From Hydractinia symbiolongicarpus (lineage: Eukaryota; Cnidaria; Hydrozoa; Anthoathecata; Hydractiniidae), in the NCBI RefSeq assembly GCF_029227915.1, contig NC_079878.1, positions 7,316,001-7,380,000 on the forward strand: a DNA stretch of 64,000 nucleotides. Direction: 5' to 3'. Positions 33,938-45,843 of the stretch are shown piece after piece; position 1 is the stretch's first letter; every line of letters begins with the position of its first letter. The translations under genes and the position numbers were made by a program. The notes under the pieces were generated by a model. It was not told where the DNA came from. It searched no databases and saw only the letters and a list, made by a program, of their open reading frames with translations.

Positions 33938-36900
33938 ATGGAGGAACTGGTTGATGAAAGACCAAACATATTAGGTACTTGCAGTTGCATTGTATTTAGT
34001 TTTATCGATACATTTTATTGTCTGTGTTAACTGGGAGCAATAGAATCCTTTTTGGGTGAAAGTGTGTCTATGTCATCAGTAATTTAGTATTGGAAGTGTG
34101 GATAATTCAGCTTTCTTGTGCAAAACGAAACCTAGATGTTAAATAAGTTGAATTCAATTTTATGTTTTTCTTTCAGACACAAAGGAATGGACAAGTCAAG
34201 AAAATGTTCGCTCATGGATTGACAACTTGACAGAAAGTGAACTTGTGTCGCGTGCTAGCGAAGCCAGTTCACCCACGAAAAGCAGCTTTGAAAGTGATGT
34301 GTTTCTCCAATTGCCTTACGGTTTTGGTAAGCACTGTGCATGATTTGCTGATTAAGAGACTCAACATTTTAAGTGTGCTAAAAAAACGCCGCGTTATGCA
34401 GATTCTATTCTGTCATTTATCAATTGGTCCATAGTATTTTAAACTCTAAAGCCAAGCAATAAGCACTTTTGTGTTGAAGTCTTGTGTAATTGTGCTTGAA
34501 TTTTGTTTTCTTGTTTAATTTTAGAAAATGATGACTTGATACTTGGAGCTGAGGCTAGATATTTTGGATTTAATAACCACAGCATTATTTCACCACGACT
34601 TTCACCGCTCATATCGCATGAAGATAATGTTTCTATAGAATATCAAGAGTAATTTTTATTTTTATATTAAATTTATAAATATTTTTTTGTTGCATGTTTT
34701 TAACACATTAGTTTGTCACTAGTTTTGGAAATGGAACATGAATTTTCTTTGCAGTAAAAAGGCACGTTAACTGCATTCTGATCTCAGTCTGTAACAAAAA
34801 AGCTAGATTTGCTAAAATTCAATCCAGCATTTGAATTTTACCTAATGTTTTTGCTTTCTAGGCCATACACGTCTATTGAGCACAACGAATATATTCAACA
34901 AGATGCCGAAAATGATATTGTCCATAAATTGGAGAAACACTTCGCAAGTTTGAATGAAAGCAGAGAATCCGTGGATGAAAACAAGGATGATTTTCAAGAA
35001 CAGAAAAGCAAGAGACCGAAACTGGCTCATGTGAGTTCAGAGAGCTCATGGGCGAGCAGGTGAGAGAATATTTTATGGTTATTCAATCAGTACCTTGCTA
35101 TGTATGGTATACATAAACAAAACTGTGTAATAAGAATTATGATTGGACCAATTCTGTTGAGTTTATTTCTAAAAAATGATTGTTTGCAACTACTTGGTGT
35201 GTTGGCTTAAAAAAAATACTTTAAGCAAATCAATCAAATTTTGTTTTCATGGAGTCTTTTATCTCCAGTCACAACCTGTCATAATTTGGTTTTATAGAAA
35301 CGTTTGTAAAATTGTAGTAGAACAATATCATGAGAGCAATAATATTATTTGTTTTATATTGTTTCTAACATTTGAATGTTAATTGACCTTTATTCAGGCG
35401 ACTTATAATTAAAATAGCTCAAGCGACTTTTGGATTTTAGCAAGAATAACTAATTTTAATGAATGTTTGGAGGATGTATGTTACTGTGTTTATTGTTTAC
35501 TTCTAATCTTTTTGTTTGGTTTGGTCATTTTTATATATCTTTATATTATTTTTAATTCTTTAATATTATCCATCAAAGCCCTTCTATCAATGTATTTTTT
35601 AGTTTTGATCACCCATCATCGCTGGCTGCTGCTTTACTGCCAGACCCTGAAGAGATTCTGTATAGTCTTGGTTTTTGTGACACCAGTTCAACCCTGCAAT
35701 TTATTCCGTCACGTTTTTTTCAAACACCTTCGGATGCCTATGGTATCAACGTTGACGAAATTCATCATTCTTTATTGCTGGAACATCAGGAGGTACTGGT
35801 TGCCTTATATATACATTATTGACGTGGCCGTCGCTGCCCGTCGCCGTCGATGTTGTTGATAAACCACCATAGTGTTTATTGTAGCATAAGGTTTATTTAC
35901 TAAGCTTTTTCGGGATATTTAAAGTGTTAATTTAAAACTCAGAGGTGTCAAACTAATCGCCACTTCTCTTTTGTGTGAAAACGGCTGAACCTTGAAAGTC
36001 GACGTTGTTGAGGTGTATAGATTATAACTCTTAAACAATGTTTTTTTTCAAAAACAATTGTCATAATGCTAATTCGTAATCATAAAGTTATCCAGGGAGG
36101 GTATCCACTGTATAAGGACAGCCAGAAATCTCTGTCTGCTGATTCGTGACCATCCAGTCATACAGGGTGTTCACTTTGTAAGCACAGCAAGAAATTTCAG
36201 GAGATTCTAAAATATTGTCAAAATGTCAGGGAAAAGTCAGGTATATTAGCAATTTTTTTCATATTTTAGAAAATTTTTTGGGTTAAATTGGTCGATTAGA
36301 TCAAATTTTAGACCGTCTTAAACATATTTCAAGTCAATCAAGTGTCTCAGTAAGTGTCAAATCTGAACTAAAAAACCCTGAACTGTCAGGAATTTTAGTC
36401 CAAGAATATCAGGAATGTCCGTAAAGTAAGAAGTCCGTATTAAGTGAACAACCTGGTCATTGTGACAAAATCCCCATATGATGAGTAATATTTATATTAG
36501 TAACATGCTGTATCGAGGTAACGGGAGACTAGTAACAGTTTTTAAAAAAATGTTTTAAATTTTGTTTCATAGTGATTTTAATTTTTGTTTAGTCTCTGAG
36601 TTCGTACGAGTCGTCACGTCATATTATACACCGATTTAGCGAGAGCAGCATCGAACTGAACAGCTACACATCCAGTGAAAGTACACACCTTAATGCGAAA
36701 AATAAACGAGTTTTGTTTCAAAGTAGTAGAAAGGATATGCCTTCAATACATCTATCGCAGGAGGACAGCGATCGGCCAGTGTCACCTTTATCAGGCACCA
36801 CATCTGGTAGTTCCAACTGGATGCGTCTGGAGACATTGGAAGAACTGCCCGAACCGAGCAGTCGAAACAGTAGCTTCGAATCCGATCGCTTAACGAATCT

Positions 36901-39900
36901 TACTATCGCAGCATTTCTCGCTGCGTCTAAAAAGGCAAATCTTAATTCAGATGACGAAGGTAGCTCCTCTTCACGACGAAACTCGTCTAATAGTCGTGTC
37001 GACACGCTGACTGATGAAAATACTAACGACGGCAGTGACGATAATATTGCTACGAAATCCATGGAAGAAAATCAAGATGCGCTCAACGAGAACTATTTAC
37101 ATATGCCGGTTACGTATAAACGGTCAATCAGTGACAAAAGTATAAGTAGCAGTGTGGTGACGGTTGTTGATGCTGACCCTTCCACTTTGTTTAAACCAAT
37201 CACAAATGATCAAAACTGTGAATTAGAATTGTGTAAACAAGGCGTCGATACCTGCGATGCTGAAAGTGATACCAAAGGTACGCCATCTTTAAGAAGACTT
37301 TCTTTCAAAATGAACAGAAGTAAGAAAGTGGACTCCAATGAAAACATTGACGACTCTGCTCAAAATACTAACGTATCAACAAGCAGTGATAATATAACGA
37401 CAAATAGTAACGGCGATAGAAGAGATTTTGACGAAATAGCGCCGATATCGAATGCCGAAAACGTATCAACAACGCAAGGCACGAGGCGTAAGAGTTCGAA
37501 ATCGTTAAACGACTCTTTACGAGAATTCTTTCGAAAGTTAAAAAAAGACGTTTCCGAAGAGCAACCAGACGGTACTAAGGAGGCAATACAGGAATCTCCT
37601 TGTATTCAAATTGTTCTCACTCCTCCGGAGCCAGCATTGGATGAAAGCGTTTTGCTAGGAATGGATAAACAATCCAATGAAAATGCGCCTAAGACAGAGA
37701 GTAAGTCAGTAAAGAAAGGATACTTTAGCGCCGCAATCAATTCCATATCACATGCCATTAGTAAATATCACGATTCCAAACAAACAAACTGTGACCACGA
37801 CGCGAAGCAGACAAAGTGTGACCACGATTTAAAGCAGGCAAAGTATGACCACGACTCGAAACAAGCAAATAACGACAAGAAGGTAATTCAAGAAGGAGCG
37901 CAAAGTGAGAGCATAAATCAAGCAAAACCTAAAATCCCATTATTTCGTATTTTTAATCATCAAACGTTGCCTGTGCATTCGAACTCTGCTTTTTCTGCTT
38001 TCGCCTCTGGCGTAGTGGACGGTAGATTAGATATCGAGTTGTCAGAAGAAAACAATAACGACACCACCGGTGAGAATGAAGATGATATAATCCCGACCCA
38101 CGCCAGCGGTCAATTTGAAGAACAGTTTTTGATGTCTGATTATAGTTTTGAAAAAACACGGGAATCCCCCTTAGGTTATATAGCCGATTCTCCATCTTCT
38201 GATGACTGCGCATGCCCAGTGGCATCGACCACTACAAAGAAAAGGAAACTCACTACAAAAAGGTTATCTAAAGGTCATAGTTTTGAAAGCAGTGGCTTCG
38301 AAGAAGACCATCACACTGTCAAATGTCCGGTTGATAATTGCTATATAAGACATGTAAAAGGGACAAAACATGGCTTCCTTACTAGTACGACACGATCTGA
38401 AAGTGGTATGGGAAAATCACTAAGAAACGACACATCAAGCCCTAGTGATAGAAATATGCTGATGACGCATGCGCACTATGATTTTCTTATTCAACAATTT
38501 ACGTCGCTGCGAACAGAAATGAGAGAGGGGTTCAGTAGAATGGAAGGAAAAACCAATCTTTTAGAAACGAATTTTGCAGGAGAAATAAAAAAGGTACATG
38601 CTTATACATGTTATTTAACGAACACATTATTATAAAACTAATGAAATAACCAGGAAGGTAAACAGTTACGGAGGAGCCATTTTGATGACGATATCAGTAA
38701 CCCCTTCATATGCAATTTCTTTTTCGTATACCTTTAACTTCCTTTGTATAGAGCTTATTAAAACACTAGGTGGTATCCCGTGGAAAAATCCACGTTTTCT
38801 CCCGTCCTTTATATATAGCATTTCGTGTTTCCGTAGCACGACTTTTTTCTCGCGCACAAAAAGACAGACGGAATGCGGCTATTATTAAAGAGACTAACCG
38901 GTAGCCCGTGGAAAAATCCACGGGGTCGCCCGTCCTTTATATATAGTATTTTGTGTTTCCGTAACCCGACGTTTTTCTTGCACACAAACAGACAGATAAA
39001 ATACGGTTATTATTAAAGAGACTAGTCGTTGCCCGTGGAAAAATCCACGGGTTCGCCCGTCCTTTATAAGTACCCGTCGCAGCAAAGTGGATAAAAATAT
39101 ATCGCATTTGATATTCGTGTTTCCGTAACATGATTTTCTAACTCAGCGGGGGGGGGGGGGGGGTCCGTGCAGAGACAGACAGACGACGGCTATTATTATA
39201 GAGATGTAAAGAATGTAATTGAATCACATGCTTTCGAAGAAACGTTAAGTTTGCTTGTGCATCCAAAGTAAGCGTAAAAACTGTCTAATGAATCGCACTT
39301 TCTTTAGACTAAAGAAATTGTTGTGAACACGCATATGGAGTGGCTGTTAAAAGAAGTGGATTCTTTAAGACGAAAATTGCAGGTAAGTTTAGTTCATGTA
39401 CTAAAGGCTTTAACTAAAACCCTGAACCACCAGCTTAACCACAAAATTTGTTTTCAAATAACGTCCTTGTTGCCCTTCATTGCGTCAGTTGATTTGACGC
39501 CAGCTTTTAATGGCTTTTTCGGTCAAACTCTCACAGGTAAACTGTAAAATAAAAAATAAGTAACAAAGGGACAAAGTGCTGCTGCTGCTGCTGCTGGCTA
39601 GCAGACTTTATAATTCACTTTTGTTTTACGGTGGCAAAATATATTATTTTAATATTAATCTGTGGACGTGAAATTCCATTTCCCCGTCACACGGTGGCAC
39701 ACGTATCTTGTTTTGCGATTACCCGATTCCGTACGCGATCAATATTGGATGGTATATGAAAGCAAAACTTTTGTGTGTTTAAGTTTAAATGAAATAAAAC
39801 CGTTGTCGGCAAAAACTGGCCAACGCGAATTACAAATTTCTTTTAAACATTCCCTTCCGCAATTGTCGCAGAGTCTCAATCAGATCCTGAAATTCTGAAA

Positions 39901-42900
39901 ACTCTAAAAATTCTGAATTTAAACAAGTGGCTTTGAAAAACCTGAAATTAAATTAATTTTTTTAAAAAGCCTTGAAATTTTGTAATGACTGGTTTTCCAA
40001 GGGTGAAATTCAAATTGCGTAAGTTTTTATAGTAGTTTCATTATAGACCCTGAAAATAATAAAAAAAACTTAAAGGTACTGTCCGATTAAAAATCAACTA
40101 AAATTTTGACAAAAAATTCTTATTTGGAACTAATTTCTATAAAATAATTAAATAATTATTTGTTTTCTTTCCTAACACCAACTGAACAATATCTCATTCT
40201 TGTTTACAAAAAAGCATGCGGTCTCTCGCTTCGATTGTTTATATGGATGGCGGATGATAGGCACTAAAGCGAGGCTGAACTAATATGTCGCGTGTGACGT
40301 ATTTACCTGGAGCGCGCCGAACTGACCAAAATAGATAAAACGTGGGCCAGGGCTGATATTTTATTATATGTTTAAAAATTATGGTAATTTTACCCCCTGA
40401 ATTGTGAAAGACCGCTTTTTATGAATTATTCATATGGAATTAAAAAATCGAAGGCGAGAGATGTGTCTAGACCTTAAGGTAAACACACACTGTGCTAATT
40501 CTGTACGAACCTAAGTAAGAAGCTTTCGCTAATAAAACTTGAAGTTCAATATGACTTTAGCCTTAGGGTTGCATAGTTGTTTCAGCTACTCTAAAGACAA
40601 CCAATCAATAATTAAAAATTAGTTTCCTCTTCACTAGATGTCCCGCCACAGAGAGATTAGACTCAGATCGCACATTCAGTAAGGTTGAGAGGCAGAATAA
40701 TGTCGTGGTGCGCTGTTGTGAATTCCACTAACAACAGTCGAAAAAAACAGGATAAAATTTTTTTTTCGCTGCTCAAGGATCCAAAAAAAAATCTTCCGTA
40801 TAAGGAAAAACCAAAAGTCAGAGAAATATCTGAACGGAGGAAAGAAAAGGATGTTAAGGAGGTGAGTGGGGGCTGGTAACTAGGTGGTCGTTCGAAACTC
40901 TCTGTCATGGAGTGCCACCAAAGATGTTCACAGCGTACTCTTCAATAAAACCACCGCTCGGAATTCTTCGTGTTCCGTAATACATTTTTTATCTGAAAAA
41001 TATTACAATATTACTCAATCACACTCGCATCTAAGAATTACTCATGAAGGAGTAGAAACTTTTATACCATGTAATTGAAAATATTTAATAGAGTCCAGTC
41101 TTTTTCAGGAGAGGCGTGCGATCGCACGCGCACGCCCTGGCACACGCCTAAATCGTTTCAGGCGTGTGATTAATCGCACGCCTGAAAAATAAATATTGAG
41201 TTTTCAAAATCAACCTATAAAATCCATTTTGTAGCGTGCGATGTAGCGTGCGATGGCAGCCCTCGAAATAATTTTTGGACAGTCGTCAGACAAAACGTCC
41301 GATAGATTTCCGTATTGGTCGGACACTTTTAGATCTCAGAAATTATTGAATAGTCCTGGTCCTTTTAATCCACGAGCAAGCCTATTCATAGCCAACCTGA
41401 CCATCCTAGCTAATTCACCGACTCCTGACTTAGTTAAAAGAACTACGTAGACATAAATCTCTTTTGCCTGGCCCCTTCGTCGTTGGTAACCAGGTCTTAC
41501 ACAAGAAATCCAGCCATGCGGTTCTTAACTAATGCGGAGGTGAACGCCGACGGAGCACGGATGAAGCAAGTCTGCAAAACTGCACTTACAGGCGGAATAG
41601 ACATTTTATCATGGATTTAATTGTAGATAATTTCTTCATTTGACAAAATAATTGGAAACCATAGCAGGTCCGAATTTAATGGATTTTTTCTTTATGCCTG
41701 TAAAACCGAAACCCACGGGCGGTATAAATTTTTTTCTGTAAAAATTTTGTTAAAGTGTAGCTGAACTTTTTGAATGAATTTTGAAGTTTTATTTAAGCCA
41801 CGTGGATAAAGATTTTTTTTAATTTGAAAACAAAGCATTGCCTATTTGCTTGTGAAAAATAAACAATAAATATAAAAATGACAGTATAGTCATGCATACT
41901 ATTTCGGACATGTAGAAAAGGAAGTTAAGATTGAGAGAGTCGCTATACCAGTAGACGCTCGATCATCGTGTTTGGGGTTTACGATTTAAAACGTCCCCCA
42001 CTTTTCTACCGCAAAATGAATGCGCAACAAAAATAACCTCGGAGCCCGTATCGCAGGCGTAACATTCTTTGCACGTGCGTTTTACATCGCACGCGTTACT
42101 TGATTTACACGTGCGAATCATCGCACACCTACTCAAATATTCCTGAAAAAGACTGAGAGTCTGTCTCGTGACAGCAAAAACATTCTACACTTCAGAGGGC
42201 ATCCTCTCACATTTAGGAGTAGGAGCAACAAGGTTTCCAATGTTATGTTCGTCTACGTCTTGAAAAGTCGGAACTAGCTCATCATTCGCTGTTCTTTCCG
42301 GCTCGAATTGAAATCCTAGAACCTGCGAATTATTTTCATTCATTGCTATCTTCATGAAGAACTTTTTTAAACAAAGGAAAAAAAATATAAATAAACATTT
42401 AGTTCGATGCGCAAGTCCGGGGGGTTCGCCTAATAAGAAGCCAGGTAACTACGTCACAAGCAAAAATGTGCTGAATAATGAATTGACCCAGTCCTTTTGC
42501 CGCGTTCGAAAGTTCGTGAAGATGGTAGGCTAGTGCAGCAAGATCAAAACAAACAAACGATGGTGCTAAGTATTGGATAAATCTTTGTTGTTTAAGAGTG
42601 CAATCTTCGTTATTTTTGATACTTAATAAAACAAAAGAAAAGATATTGTTTTTTAATCGGACAGTACCTTTAAGAAGTCACGATATTACTCAGTAAACGA
42701 GTCTAAGTGACCCTGATTTTGATCTAATAAAATTGCTTGAAGCCCCGTGCCGAGTGGCGATGTGAATTTGAGAGTATTAGTAATGTTGTCACGATATACA
42801 CCGTTCGTTTGATTACAAATATGATTATTTAGTTTATATTTGTAATTTGTTTTGCTTTCCAGGAAAAAGACGACGAAATTGAGAGATTGCACAAGGTGAT

Positions 42901-42925
42901 TGATAGCTATCAATCTTCCAACTGA
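33938..42925 (+). CDS. ITPRID-family protein (KRAP/SSFA2, TESPA1-like), 8 exons, 945 aa
   Basis: In vertebrates this family binds IP3 receptors; KRAP ties them to actin and licenses Ca2+ release, and TESPA1 acts in T-cell Ca2+ signalling. Exons: 33938-33974, 34177-34326, 34525-34648, 34862-35059, 35603-35792, 36593-38593, 39308-39382, 42863-42925. All junctions are GT..AG and phase-consistent (2838 nt with stop). Residues 13-60 hold the N-terminal W..WID block. Residues 170-233 (exon 5) are the IP3R-binding segment: LLPDPEEILYSLGF followed by IPSRFFQTPSDAYGI, with the key FF pair present. Exon 6 codes for 667 residues of Ser/Asn/Asp-rich, probably disordered sequence with a nine-residue repeat near 628-664. 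Residues about 850-945 form a coiled coil (FLIQQFTSLRTEMREGFSRM, then MEWLLKEVDSLRRKLQ, then EKDDEIERLHKVI). The first exon is the least certain. The other exons are firm. Confidence 0.88.
37776..37885 (+). repeat. 27-bp in-frame repeat, four units, in the ITPRID-like gene
   Basis: The protein units are KQTNCDHDA, KQTKCDHDL, KQAKYDHDS and KQANND. Each is nine residues (27 bp) and the reading frame is kept. It lies in the long disordered exon. Probably slippage-born and variable between individuals. Confidence 0.85.
38766..39204 (-). mobile_element. Three head-to-tail Helitron-like mini-elements
   Basis: On the minus strand each unit starts TCTCTWTAATAATA and ends with a hairpin (CCGTGGATTTTTCCACGG) 6-7 nt before CTAG or a one-base variant. 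Units are 39204-39022, 39021-38894 and 38893-38766. The 3' CTAG (or TTAG) of one is joined directly to the 5' TC of the next with no spacer. The outer borders are A-TC.. and ..CTAG-T, i.e. insertion into an AT dinucleotide, as Helitrons do. A 17-nt G run lies at about 39149. It sits in the intron between exons 6 and 7 of the ITPRID-like gene. Confidence 0.75.
39577..39597. repeat. GCT trinucleotide microsatellite
   Basis: A (GCT)n run of about six to seven units in intron 7 of the ITPRID-like gene. Confidence 0.9.
40700..40861 (+). pseudogene. THAP-like zinc-finger exon inside the TTAA element
   Basis: From the ATG at 40700 the frame reads MSWCAVVNSTNNSRKKQDKI, then FFSLLKDPKKN, and ends at a good GTGAGT donor. 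This resembles the N-terminus of a THAP domain (CAVxxC.N.S....FF.LPKDP). The second Cys is Ser here (NST), and the tryptophan and C-terminal Cys/His are not visible. It is probably a decayed exon of a transposon gene, not a host gene. Confidence 0.45.
41096..42155. mobile_element. Nested DNA transposon relic with 6-bp target duplication, 1.06 kb
   Basis: The ends CAGTCTTTTTCAGGA and TCCTGAAAAAGACTG are exact inverted repeats of 15 bp. AGAGTC is duplicated at both borders (41090-41095 and 42156-42161). Next to the left end lies GTGCGATCGCACGCGCAC; the right end has GCACGTGCG/GTGCGAT motifs. Same design as 32366-33542. No transposase frame. Confidence 0.72.
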
Positions 42926-42955
42926 CATAATGACGCACGTGACTTAACATAAATC

Positions 42956-42961
42956 AATAAA
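42956..42961 (+). terminator. Candidate poly(A) signal of the ITPRID-like gene
   Basis: AATAAA lies 31 nt after the TGA stop, and further AATAAA-like repeats follow immediately. A very short 3' UTR would result. Confidence 0.5.
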
Positions 42962-44701
42962 TAATAAATTAAAAAACTTTTTATAAATATATTTTTTTTA
43001 TTTTTAGAATTTTTTTCTTTGGATGTTAGATTTTAGTTGCAAGGCATATATTTAAAATATTTTTTGGGAACAAGAGGCCTGTGTATATATATATATATAT
43101 ATATTGGTATGTTGCACGTAGCTGACCTGATCGCATCAAAACGAAAAATGCGGCAGAAAAAAAATGTGGCGCTGAGTGATGCTTTCAACTTTTTTTTTTG
43201 CGCTTAGCCCCAAATATTTTTTAGTCATTGCGTATCTGGGAATTTTACATAGGGAGAATTACTTATTTTCAAAAATTTCTTTATTTATACCATTTATTCT
43301 CCCCCAAAAATTGTTAAAAAAATTAGCAATATTAAAAAATAAAAATAATAAATACAAAGTCAGCATACTTATGTTTTGGCCAATCAGTTTATGTTCCTTC
43401 TGATGTTTATCAGTTTTTGTTCCTTCTGTGCAGTATGGAGGTACAAGGTAGATCATGAATTCAGCCCTCTCACATTTATAGGTGTTTAAATTAAGTTCAA
43501 GTTCTTTGTGAATATACGAAGAATGATGAAAGCAAAAAAGAAACAATATTTTTTATGTTCCTCACAGCAACAGCAAACACCTTTTTTTATGTATTGTATA
43601 TTTTGTAAGCTTTTGACTAGAAATAGACTATTTTCTTGTTAATTGTGTTGTTTTTCTAAATTTCACCTTATCCGTGCGGAAGAAAGAAAATTACGCAGTC
43701 ACTCGCGCAGACTAGCAATGTGTAAAAACGAGATTAGAAGACACAACTCTACTTCCTTCTCGAAAGACTATTTGCAAGAGAAAAATATGCACGAGGTAGC
43801 GTTAATATACAGAATATATGCACGTGATCAAATATAACCAATCGCAATACTATATACAAAAAATGAAACATTCGCAATGGGCAATCCTAACTTCCATACG
43901 ATGTAAACTCCACATGAACAAAAGTTTAATTCCGAACTTGCTGCGACTGCAATCTTTACACACAATATAACGTCCCTCGAAAAATCATCTAAATACAAGG
44001 AAACAGATCGGCCAACCCTTTAATCTTCAGAAAACGGCGAACCTTCTATATAAAAATTGGATTTAAAATACCGATTGAAGAAATAACGCATTTTTTTCTT
44101 TAATTATCTTTCATTATTACATACCAAAAATTAAATAGTCATTGCACATGACGCAGAGGTACCAACATTCATTCATACTAGGAACAGAGGTACCAACATT
44201 CATTCATAGATGTCTGGTGCTTTTCAAGTCAATTCGTTTGCTCTGTGGTGTTTTGCACACCTAAATATATGAAAATCAACTTCAGTATATGTGAAATTCT
44301 CACAGCCACTACTAATAAACTACTTGCACCATTAAATAAACTTTGAGAGTTTTATATGTCCAATTTACTTGTTGCCTTTAAGTTTATGGCCCATCCAAAT
44401 GGTAAAAAGCTTATGTCAGCACTTCTGTGATAACTTTAATAACTGATATATTGAAACATTGGAAGGGGGAAAAGTTGTTCTTTTATTCTACGATTTGTCG
44501 TTAGTGAGATATAGCGGGATACATTTAACTCGCAAGCAATTATACTTAGCAGTGTAAGTTAGAAAAGATTTTTAACTCGTTTTCCTGAAATGTAGAATTG
44601 TTTTTACATGATTTTTAGTGCTTTCTGTAAAAGATTTGACCCTAAATCATTCCGAAATTTTCTCTAAATCTCCTCAGTCATAAAATTTTGAATCTGTTAA
44701 C
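42962..44701. other. Intergenic, no gene recognised
   Basis: Contains a (TA)n run at about 43083-43104, and a direct repeat of a 26-bp segment containing GAGGTACCAACATTCATTC near 44155 and 44185. Short open frames at 43176, 43259 (minus) and 43643 have no family resemblance. Confidence 0.4.
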
Positions 44702-44752
44702 ATTCTCGTCCCCAGACCTCTATGAGTTTCAAAGAGCTCTTGGGACAAGAAT
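44702..44752. repeat. 51-bp foldback with CTCGTCCC ends
   Basis: ATTCTCGTCCCCAGA.. is inverted as ..TCTTGGGACAAGAAT, with a short central GAGTTTCAAAGAGCTC. A second element of the same kind lies at 44979-45032. Confidence 0.55.
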
Positions 44753-44978
44753 GACCTGTCGACACACTGTAAAAGAATTAGAATCAAGTTACAGTAACAA
44801 AGTTTTCTACTGAGGTAGGCTATATGAATATTCTTTTTACCTTAAGGAAACTATTTTTCGCGAAAAAAAAAATTTTTAATTTTCGCACAAACTAATTTTT
44901 AGCAAGTCCTAATATTTCTCGAATTTCGTAAAAATAGAATTCAATAATATTTTGTTTCTCAATTTAGACTGTTTTTAG

Positions 44979-45032
44979 CAATCTCGTCCCCACATATTAG
45001 AAAGAGAAAAAGAAGCCCTGGGAACGAGATTG
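44979..45032. repeat. 54-bp foldback with CTCGTCCC ends
   Basis: CAATCTCGTCCCCA.. pairs with ..CTGGGAACGAGATTG. Related to the foldback at 44702. Single-arm relics occur near 18854 and 46345. Confidence 0.6.
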
Positions 45033-45843
45033 TGTTTTTAGTCAACTCTCCAAATTATAGACACCCCAATTAGCGGACACCTCCATACGTTCAAAACCTC
45101 GGACGAAACTTTATAAATATTGGGTAGTCAATTAGTGCACACTCTAATTAGTAGAAGGACAATTTTATTTGCACGAAATGTACTTTCCTTCTCAAATTTC
45201 TTTCTAATTAGCGGAGAGGGTAAAAAACACCCTCGGGATACTATTGCTGGACAAGCTTTTCCACGTGAAGGCATAAGAGAATATGATTAACATTCTGTAC
45301 TTGTGGCTTGTGGATTTAGCGCAAGAAACAATGTGTAATTAAAGATTTCTTTAATAAAACATAAAAAGTAAATATGTGTATTTCATTTGTCTGTAAACCA
45401 CCCAGCTAGTGCCTTGAACCCTAATAGCTATTAAAAGTTATTTAGGCAGAAAATAGGCAAAAAAAATCGAGTTTTCAAATAAATAAATGAGTAGTTCTAA
45501 GTAAATCAGAAGAAAAAATGCAATTCAAATCTTTGGAATATCGCGAATAGTCAGTCTCCAATAATTTTCGCGGTGACTAGTTTTCAGGAAATTGACAAAA
45601 ACCCGCGAAAATTAATTCCCGCGAAAAGTAATTCCTTTGTTAACTAATGCTAATTACGGCTTACTCAACCTTGAAATGTTTTTCTACGACGCATAGTGAA
45701 ATACGCTGTCGACTTCCTGTTGCGACAATGTGGTCACGGTTTGGTTACCATGTTGTGTTTTGAACAAGAAAATGTAAAACATTTTCCAGTGTTTCACATG
45801 AGATTTTATGTGTAGTGATTGTTCATGAGTGTTGAGGACGAGA
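45033..45843. other. Upstream region of the secreted-protein gene with CGCGAAA repeats
   Basis: About 45560-45640 carries the CCCGCGAAAATTAATTCCCGCGAAA-type module also seen near 1411. The stretch near 45065-45225 has two AATTAGCGG motifs of a dispersed family. No TATA box was recognised before the start at 45844. Confidence 0.4.

Larger units (their letters stand above)
40074..42669 (+). mobile_element. TTAA-flanked element with a THAP-like exon and a nested transposon, 2.6 kb
   Basis: TTAA at 40070-40073 and 42670-42673 flank inverted ends AGGTACTGTCCGATTAAAA. It contains a THAP-like open frame at 40700-40861 and is split by a 1060-bp element at 41096-42155. Other internal stretches resemble the TTAA element at 20233-21815. 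TTAA points to a piggyBac-like mode of insertion. THAP domains occur in several transposase lineages. It lies within intron 7 of the ITPRID-like gene. Confidence 0.68.
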
